NCBI GenBank assembly: GCA_964388665.1
Contig: CAYMBJ010000106.1
Span: 1 to 10,515, forward strand
Source: CALCCV01 sp964388665
GTDB lineage: Bacteria > Bdellovibrionota > Bdellovibrionia > Bdellovibrionales > Bdellovibrionaceae
Reading direction: 5' to 3'
DNA: 10,515 bases
Of this stretch, positions 6,601-10,515 are shown in pieces. The notes below the pieces were generated by a model that was not told the origin of the DNA, made no database searches, and saw only the letters and a program-made list of their open reading frames with translations. How positions within the stretch are numbered: position 1 is the stretch's first letter; every line of letters starts with the position of its first letter. A program made the translations under genes and the position numbers.

Positions 6601-9600
6601 GCTAAAGTAGGAGCGGGATCATTGTCATTGATAGTGCCAATGCCTGAATTATCAGAAATTGTGGCATTTAGGGAATTGCTGATTTGAGCAAAGAAGGTTT
6701 GCGCCGGCTCATCATATGTATCGTCGATTGTGGAGACGGTCAAGGTGGCAGTCGTTGCGCCTGCTGGAATGGTCACGGTGGTGGTCGTAACGGCACTGTA
6801 ATCAGAACCTGCAAGAGCGGTATTGTTGGCCGTCATCCAATCAAAGCTCACAGTGCGCCCACTCACGGCCGACAAAGTCACAGCAAAATTAATGTTCGCT
6901 CCTTCGGTCACAGCCGCGGGATCGTTGATCGCGAGACTTGGTGTCGCATCATCGTCAGTGATGGTTCCTGTGGCTTGGGCTCTTGTGATCGGAGCATTGA
7001 CGGCATTGGAAAGCTGCACAAAGAAAGTTTCATAGTCTTCATCCAAAGCATCTGTTGCCACTGTTACATTAATGGTTTTGGTGAGCTCTCCGGGTGTGAA
7101 AGTCAATGTTCCAGACGTAGACGTAAAGTCAGCCGCTGCAGTGGCAGTCCCGGCCACAGTGACATAATCCACCGTCACGGTTTGTAAACTTGCTTGCGAG
7201 AGAGTCACAGTGAAGGTCATCACTCCAGATTCCGAAACGGAAGTGACATCTGCAATGCTTAAAGAGGAACCGCCAGTGTACCAGGTCACACTTGGATAAG
7301 ACAGTTCGCAGGTCTTTGTAAACTCACTTGGAACCAAGGCTTTGAAACGAACAGTTCCAGATGAACCAAGGTCGGAGATAAAGGCATTCGTTGTACTATA
7401 AGGCGCTGCTTGCGCATAGGAGCTGGTGATTGTGACCGGCGCCCAAGCGGTGCCATTCCAGTACCTATACGTGCCACCATCATCGCTGGACATCTGAAAG
7501 CGCACATCGTTGGCAGTGCCACAATCGCCACTACGAGAGACTAGAAACGAAGTTAAAGGTGCCGGAAAGGCGCGCCCCACATTGGTTGTGATCGAAACTG
7601 CGGGGATCGAGCTGACAGCGGTGATATCAGGCATACAGGGATTGCCGCCACAGAGATTGTTTTCGTCATCTGATTCCATCAGCACTCGATACTGAAAATA
7701 CTGCGTAGGAATCGGATTGAATCCCCACCCCGCAACGGCGGCGACCCATTTGGTGAAATCCAAAATTGGTGAGTTGAGATTTATTGAGCCCAATCCATTT
7801 CCATTCGCATCGACTGAGACCATATTGTGAAGTTCTGAGAACCAAGTCGATGCCGTATTGTCGGGTCCATGCCAACTCGGATCATCCGAGCAGTTGGCTT
7901 GAGTGCAAGTGCGAAATTGAAACTGATTGCGATTGGCACCGCGACGATAGAGTTGAAGAACCTCGCCTGCCGAGAGGGCGCGGTTCCAGAGTGCGGCTTC
8001 ATCTATAGCTCCATGAAAAAACTGATTAAAATTGTCAGCAGCAACTTTAAGTGGCCCAGATCCGCTCGCAATGACTCCTGGACTAGTTGCATCTAATTTT
8101 CCGTTAACGAAAAGAGTCTTCCCAGACCCATTAATGACAACAGCGACGTGATACCATTGGCCCGGCACAAGTGATTGTGTTCCAAGTGTATAATCATGAC
8201 TTCCATTCCTTGTCCAAAATCTAAATTTATTATTTGAATAGTGAAGTAAGGCCACTTCAAATGTAGAGTGGATACGGAATACATTTCGAATTGTCGAAGC
8301 AACTGAATCTGGTCGAATCCAAGCGGCAAATGACAGGTCAGTTCCATGGCTCACGGTGGGACCAATTAAAACATCGTCAATTCCATCAAACATTCCTGCT
8401 CGTGAGAGTAGTTGCGCAGATGCACTGACTCCTCCAGACGCCGTCAGATGGCTTCCAATTCCAGAGCTATCTCTAACTTCATTCGCAGTTCCGTTCCAGT
8501 CGGACTCATTAAAATGCCATAACCCCACCAAGCCACTCCCCAATTCCGCGCCACCTGCAGAAATCGCTGAGTAGTCTGATGAAAACTCGCTATCGGGTGT
8601 GCCATTGGCGTTGGTGTCTCCGGTGAGTTCTTTGAGAAACGGGAGGGACGAAGTCCATTTTGAGTAGTCATAGGAGAAATTTGAAGGGGTCGACGCTACA
8701 GGAGATTGATAGACTCCAGAATATTTTGATTTTTGACGGTCATAAATCTGAGCGACTTCTGAATCCGATAGGCCTGTATTCCATATTGCAACTTCATCCA
8801 TGAGGCCGTCGTATGAATTGGCATTCATCCGATATCCCAGTCTTATAGTCCCAGCTCCGTACTCAAGATTTCCTCCAGCATAGATACCCTGAATGACCTT
8901 TTTTCCATTCTGAAAAAGTTTTACTGTGGATCCGTCATAAGCTGCAACAATGTGATACCAGGTATTTGCAACTAGCGGGGTTCCAGTGGGTACTCCGTAA
9001 CCAAAGTTGATAATTAGATCGACCTTTTGTGGAGCAGAGTTCACTCCATCGAAAGAATAAAATATTGTATCGTTATATTGCACAAGTCCATTATAAGTGG
9101 TACCCGCAGGATACCATAGAATACCTTTTTCAATTCCTGTTATGGAGCTAGGTTTAATCCATGCTTGTACCGTGATATTATTCGGTTTCAGAGTTGGATT
9201 GTCGGAAAATTCAGCGTAATTAATTGCTCCGCTCGTAAAATCTCCGGCATAGGACCCAATTTTTGAGACCGCTGAAAATGAAATGCTGTCTGTGACCGAC
9301 GCGGTACCTGCGTTTCCCCGTGAATCAGCTAGCGAGTTATCAAATTTCCAGTATGCAACGACTTTATCCCATTTCGGAGTCCAGCTCGCATCTAATTCCG
9401 AATAATTCGTCGTTGCGTTCAGCTTCAATGCGCCACCCGAGTAGACGGTCCCCAGATGAGTACCCGCATCGAACTCTGCTTGAGTGTTATGGGTGAGATC
9501 TGGTGGGGTAAGCGTAGCTTTATTAAGAGCTTGCGAAGTGGTGAAGAGGCTGCCGTCATAGGTAAAATCGCCCGCCACACCAAAATTCCAACTGTGGGCA

Positions 9601-10466
9601 AGATGTGTGTACCCATTGGTGTAAGTGGCCGTTCTTGGACCAGTGGGCTGTGATCCCAATGTATTGGTGAGCACAATGTCCACAGCTCCTGCCGTTGCGC
9701 TTGCAGGTGTGACACATGTAAAACTTGTGCTGTTCACAACTGTTGGGCTGGTGCAGGCAGCTCCTCCCACCGTGGCTGTGGCTCCAGTTAAGAACCCCGT
9801 TCCGGTGAGTGTGATCGTGACTCCACCCACATCAGATCCAGACACAGGAGAAACATCTGTGATCGTGGGACCATCATCATTGGTGATGGTGCCTGTAGCA
9901 GAGCTTGCAGAGATGGTAGCGACTGCAGGGTTAGAGAGAATAAGAGTCAAGGTCTCATCTGGCTCAAGCGTGCTATCAGCTGTGATCGGCACTGAAATAA
10001 TACTAGAACTCACTCCGATGGGAATGGTCAAGGTTCCAGTGGTGGACGTGTAGTCACTTGCGGCAAGCGCAGTACCGTCAGAAGTGGCATAGTCCACGGT
10101 GATAGGAAACACCGTGCTTCCTGTTTTTGTGACTGTAAAAGCAAGTGAGCCCGTATCTTCAATTGCGGAAGCATTGGCAACCGACACTTCCGGAGGATTT
10201 TCGTCATCTGTAATTGTCCCGAGACCTTGAGCGTCAGATATTGTTGCGTTGGTGGGCGAGGATAAATCTAAGGTTAGGGTTTCAGAACCTTCGTAGATCG
10301 CATCGTCGTTGATAGAAACTGAGACCCTGCCGCTGAGTTGCCCCGCAGGAATGGTCAACGTGCCAAGAGTCACTCCAAAATCTACACCAATCAAGGCTGT
10401 TACACCGCTTGCTATGTAATTGACGGAGATGTTTTTCGCCGAGATTTGAGAAAGACTCACAGCCAC
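2982..10466 (-). CDS. Giant modular Calx-beta / IPT-TIG / LamG protein, probably 5'-truncated
   Basis: The frame encodes 2494 residues. In order: partial Calx-beta (1-88), Calx-beta (92-198), IPT/TIG (199-285), conserved linker (290-343), LamG (367-575), calcium-loop linker, LamG (646-842) and cysteine-containing modules (843-1062). Unit 2 follows with three Calx-beta (1068-1392), IPT/TIG (1393-1480), linker, three LamG (1562-1773, 1793-1998, 2065-2273) and terminal modules (2274-2494). Calx-beta and IPT are beta-sandwich stalk domains, often calcium-stabilised. LamG domains are concanavalin-like binders of sugars or proteins. An extracellular adhesin or surface role is the natural inference. 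The start is doubtful: GTG at 10464-10466 has no Shine-Dalgarno sequence, the protein opens inside a Calx-beta strand with no signal peptide, and TAA lies in frame at 10476-10478. No C-terminal anchor or barrel is visible. Stop is TAG at 2982-2984. Confidence 0.85.
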   Translation of the reverse strand: MAVSLSQISAKNISVNYIASGVTALIGVDFGVTLGTLTIPAGQLSGRVSVSINDDAIYEGSETLTLDLSSPTNATISDAQGLGTITDDENPPEVSVANASAIEDTGSLAFTVTKTGSTVFPITVDYATSDGTALAASDYTSTTGTLTIPIGVSSSIISVPITADSTLEPDETLTLILSNPAVATISASSATGTITNDDGPTITDVSPVSGSDVGGVTITLTGTGFLTGATATVGGAACTSPTVVNSTSFTCVTPASATAGAVDIVLTNTLGSQPTGPRTATYTNGYTHLAHSWNFGVAGDFTYDGSLFTTSQALNKATLTPPDLTHNTQAEFDAGTHLGTVYSGGALKLNATTNYSELDASWTPKWDKVVAYWKFDNSLADSRGNAGTASVTDSISFSAVSKIGSYAGDFTSGAINYAEFSDNPTLKPNNITVQAWIKPSSITGIEKGILWYPAGTTYNGLVQYNDTIFYSFDGVNSAPQKVDLIINFGYGVPTGTPLVANTWYHIVAAYDGSTVKLFQNGKKVIQGIYAGGNLEYGAGTIRLGYRMNANSYDGLMDEVAIWNTGLSDSEVAQIYDRQKSKYSGVYQSPVASTPSNFSYDYSKWTSSLPFLKELTGDTNANGTPDSEFSSDYSAISAGGAELGSGLVGLWHFNESDWNGTANEVRDSSGIGSHLTASGGVSASAQLLSRAGMFDGIDDVLIGPTVSHGTDLSFAAWIRPDSVASTIRNVFRIHSTFEVALLHYSNNKFRFWTRNGSHDYTLGTQSLVPGQWYHVAVVINGSGKTLFVNGKLDATSPGVIASGSGPLKVAADNFNQFFHGAIDEAALWNRALSAGEVLQLYRRGANRNQFQFRTCTQANCSDDPSWHGPDNTASTWFSELHNMVSVDANGNGLGSINLNSPILDFTKWVAAVAGWGFNPIPTQYFQYRVLMESDDENNLCGGNPCMPDITAVSSIPAVSITTNVGRAFPAPLTSFLVSRSGDCGTANDVRFQMSSDDGGTYRYWNGTAWAPVTITSSYAQAAPYSTTNAFISDLGSSGTVRFKALVPSEFTKTCELSYPSVTWYTGGSSLSIADVTSVSESGVMTFTVTLSQASLQTVTVDYVTVAGTATAAADFTSTSGTLTFTPGELTKTINVTVATDALDEDYETFFVQLSNAVNAPITRAQATGTITDDDATPSLAINDPAAVTEGANINFAVTLSAVSGRTVSFDWMTANNTALAGSDYSAVTTTTVTIPAGATTATLTVSTIDDTYDEPAQTFFAQISNSLNATISDNSGIGTINDNDPAPTLAIAANSALEDSGSLIMTVTKTGLTEQAVTVDYATSNGTATAGSDYSTASGSLSFAAGDTSKTITVTLTPDSVAEGDETITVTLSNPTNSTISTASAAGTITNDDAPTISGVSPTEGTGAGGTTIALTGTGFLSGATATVGGAVCTSPNVISGTAFTCVTPAGTGGAADVVLLNSVGSQPSGTRSVTSTGGFTYREDAWNFGTAGHFTFDGTLFTTSQAQNKATLTPLDLTHDTQGEFDAGTHVGTVYSVPTQKLTLSSTLPAGAELTATSVPQPAGLVGLWRFNNDLTDAGPNGLTLSGVSGSLAYNSTDKILGSHSVVMSDWLNLSRADTPALQFTTNLTVSMWFKPLITVSGNADWPISKWNFGTSDANFVMYFFGSASGGNVNKVQFFGNRGGTWGTISADYLLTVGTWYHVALTYNSTTGGQLYVNGIPQGALTGSGVLATNAHDLTFYTSGTDPGNHFLIDETAIWNTTLTGSEVKYLYNKQLPTFSQEELNASWTPQWSSLVGYWSLNGDALDKTGNGHNGTVQGTPAWASSSKLGSGALAFDGSTNYITVPYHADFHPANTATVCAWINPATLIAGNVGVVTNRTTNTNNSLLLSLVNQNIYFHMRDTSAWVVAGTTDNPIQTNIWQHVCGTVKADSRIRIYVNGNLKNETPASGTLNYNANQNLVIGKDAWGAMYFNGQIDEVSFFSAELTSSEILQIYIRQNSKFGGIYNSPVNSLPIGSAWTKFNWLTSLPFFKELSGDSDANGAPDTESSADYSAISSGGEDLANGLVGLWHFNETSLDTGPSSEDFLDYSGLTHHLIEGGTVTTAQPGVFNKAAYFDGIDDYAYAALDIPENGHTVSLWFKKIGSTKKGIFQASNCTTANCGSHDRNIYVDDTGNLCVRGSHSGPEIFCSSGFNYSDGQWHHVVHSLGAAGQFLYADGKRYSGVQTSTAFATQSHITLGYSSYSAGSYFKGFIDEFSIWNRQISHAEALQLYRRGANRNKFQFRTCTQFDCSDSPSFKGPDNTASTWFSELHNMASVAASGEGSGTVNLLSPILDFTKWITAVAGWAFNPDPARYFQYRAILESDDENNLCSGSPCIPDIQSVASIPAVAITTTVGRAFPSALTQFNLTKAGDCGTVDDVRFQISSDNGSTYKYWNGSAWASVTTTGSYAQAAAYTATNSNIGTLASSGTFKFKALVPSQYGKTCELSSPSIRW
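3648..4274 (-). other. LamG domain 5
   Basis: Residues 2065-2273 run from NGLVGLWHFNETSLD through YFDGIDDYAY and GQWHHVVHSLG to FIDEFSIWNRQISHAEAL and LQLYRRGANRN. Extra cysteines in the interior (CTTANCG, LCVRG, FCSSG) are absent from LamG 2, its positional partner. Confidence 0.8.
4473..5090 (-). other. LamG domain 4
   Basis: Residues 1793-1998 are preceded by ELNASWTPQW, which matches ELDASWTPKW before LamG 1. They include LVGYWSLNGDALD, VCAWINPAT, IWQHVCGTV, IYVNGNLK and GQIDEVSFFSAELTSSEI. The calcium-loop linker follows. Confidence 0.8.
5148..5783 (-). other. LamG domain 3 (extra copy in unit 2)
   Basis: Residues 1562-1773 run from PAGLVGLWRFNNDLTD through TWYHVALTYNST and LYVNGIP to FLIDETAIWNTTLTGSEV. 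It lies between the post-IPT linker and the EL.ASWTP segment, where unit 1 has no LamG, so it was gained by unit 2 or lost by unit 1. Confidence 0.8.
6027..6290 (-). other. IPT/TIG domain 2
   Basis: Residues 1393-1480 have the same pattern as IPT 1: APTISGVSPTEGTGAGG, ALTGTGF, ATVGGAVCTSP and AFTCVTP. The duplicated linker at 5859-6017 follows. Confidence 0.85.
6291..7265 (-). other. Calx-beta domains 3, 4 and 5
   Basis: Residues 1068-1173, 1176-1283 and 1286-1392 are three consecutive complete Calx-beta repeats ending GTITDDD, GTINDND and GTITNDD. Domain 5 corresponds to domain 2 of unit 1 (shared SGSLA/I..TVTKTG). Domain 4 occupies the slot of the truncated first domain. Confidence 0.88.
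7281..7940 (-). other. Cysteine-containing terminal modules, copy 1
   Basis: Residues 843-960 carry CTQANC, STWFSELHNM, SPILDFTKW and the LCGGNPC pair. Residues 961-1062 carry GDCGTANDVRFQ, YRYWNGTAW and KTCELS. I do not recognise named domains. The paired cysteines fit disulfides in an extracellular setting. Confidence 0.7.
7941..8531 (-). other. LamG domain 2
   Basis: Residues 646-842 start LVGLWHFNES and include FDGIDDVL, LSFAAWIRP, QWYHVAVVING and LFVNGKL. They close GAIDEAALWNRALSAGEV and run into LQLYRRGANRN. Its ends match LamG 5 closely and its interior hardly at all. Confidence 0.85.
8532..8741 (-). other. Linker with calcium-type loop, copy 1
   Basis: Residues 576-645 contain GVYQSP, SLPFLKELTG and the acidic loop D617-T-N619-A-N621-G-T-P-D625-S-E627, similar to dockerin or thrombospondin type-3 calcium loops. 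The counterpart in unit 2 has D2037, D2039, N2041, D2045 and E2047. Confidence 0.6.
8742..9368 (-). other. LamG domain 1
   Basis: Residues 367-575 open VVAYWKFDNSLADS and include NTWYHIVAAYDG and LFQNGKKV. They close GLMDEVAIWNTGLSDSEV, the LamG hallmark. This stretch looks more AT-rich than the Calx-beta and IPT coding around it. Confidence 0.8.
9438..9599 (-). other. Conserved linker after IPT, copy 1
   Basis: Residues 290-343 run from WNFGVAGDFTYDG through LFTTSQALNKATLTP to EFDAGTHLGTVYS. The copy in unit 2 (nt 5859-6017) matches at 42 of 53 residues. I do not recognise a named domain. Confidence 0.7.
9612..9872 (-). other. IPT/TIG domain 1
   Basis: Residues 199-285 show the immunoglobulin-like IPT pattern: PTITDVSPVSGSDVGG, TLTGTGF, ATVGGAACTSP and SFTCVTP. 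The two cysteines (CTSP, CVTP) recur in unit 2 and may pair. Confidence 0.85.
9873..10466 (-). other. Calx-beta domains 1 (partial) and 2
   Basis: Residues 1-88 lack the first Calx-beta strand, and residues 92-198 form a complete domain. Signatures are VDYATSDGTA, DYTSTTGTLTIP, EPDETLTLILSNP and the closing GTITDDE / GTITNDD, whose acids bind calcium in characterised Calx-beta domains. Confidence 0.85.
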
Positions 10467-10474
10467 TTTGGGGA

Positions 10475-10502
10475 ATTATTGTGGATGGGAATACACTGTC
10501 AA
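10475..10502 (-). promoter_or_regulatory. Strong-looking sigma-70 promoter at the 5' edge of the giant open frame
   Basis: On the minus strand, TTGACA (10497-10502, perfect) and AATAAT (10475-10480, five of six) are 16 bases apart. Transcription would begin near 10468, only a base or two before the GTG at 10466. The message would be essentially leaderless, or would start translation further in. The promoter may belong to foreign DNA joined to the truncated gene. Confidence 0.5.
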
Positions 10503-10515
10503 GAGGGTTAACAAT

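Larger units (their letters stand above)
2982..7265 (-). repeat. Super-repeat unit 2 of the giant protein (residues 1068-2494)
   Basis: The same order as unit 1, with one LamG more and one complete additional Calx-beta at the front. It ends SIRW and then TAG, at the same module boundary where unit 1 reads on. Duplication is visible in DNA too, for example GAGTACCCGCATC at both about 5880 and 9459. Confidence 0.85.
7281..10466 (-). repeat. Super-repeat unit 1 of the giant protein (residues 1-1062)
   Basis: Unit 1 runs from the partial Calx-beta to the module ending SVTW. It corresponds to unit 2 in domain order and sequence. The closest matches are the linker after IPT (42 of 53 residues identical) and the start of the terminal modules (36 of 42 identical). 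Unit 1 carries two LamG domains. After SVTW the frame reads on (YTGGSS) into the next Calx-beta array. Confidence 0.85.

Noticed and set aside
2982..10466. CRISPR array or short tandem DNA repeat within the repetitive coding
   Set aside because: The repeats are domain-sized, in frame and diverged; there are no short identical repeats with regular spacers.

Overview
The window looks like an accessory region of a Gram-negative bacterial chromosome of middling GC content. Very large modular proteins built from Calx-beta, IPT/TIG and LamG domains, next to an ISL3-type insertion sequence and a membrane-anchored alpha/beta hydrolase, would suit a Bdellovibrionota-like predator or a relative. That assignment is inference; nothing here fixes the taxon.

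Layout. Bases 1-90 (minus strand) are the 3' part of a broken class I SAM methyltransferase gene that continues out of the window. It is cut at base 90/91 by a complete ISL3-family insertion sequence (91-1427) with 13-bp terminal inverted repeats and one transposase gene. Twenty bases beyond the IS lies tRNA-Arg(UCG) on the minus strand (1447-1523). It is divergent from a plus-strand alpha/beta hydrolase gene with an N-terminal membrane anchor (about 1700-2551). The hydrolase gene converges on a broken copy of the last module of the neighbouring giant gene (2583-2879, minus).

The rest of the window (2982-10466, minus) is one open frame of 2494 codons. It consists of two homologous super-units of the form Calx-beta repeats, IPT/TIG, conserved linker, LamG domains, calcium-loop linker, LamG, then cysteine-containing terminal modules. 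Unit 1 has two LamG domains and unit 2 has three. Flanks and linkers are closely similar between units, while the LamG interiors are strongly diverged. The remnant at 2583-2879 is a third copy of the final module, inactivated by one TAT-to-TAA change.

The giant open frame starts in the middle of a Calx-beta domain, without signal peptide or ribosome binding site, directly after a strong-looking promoter. It is therefore probably the 3' part of an originally longer gene.

How the parts relate. The giant protein looks like a calcium-dependent extracellular adhesin or surface protein. The hydrolase and tRNA are unrelated housekeeping-type neighbours. A gene cut by the IS on the left, an apparent breakpoint on the right and a decayed module copy between them indicate an actively rearranging locus. 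The most interesting feature is the conserved-flank, variable-core arrangement of LamG cassettes in tandem units.
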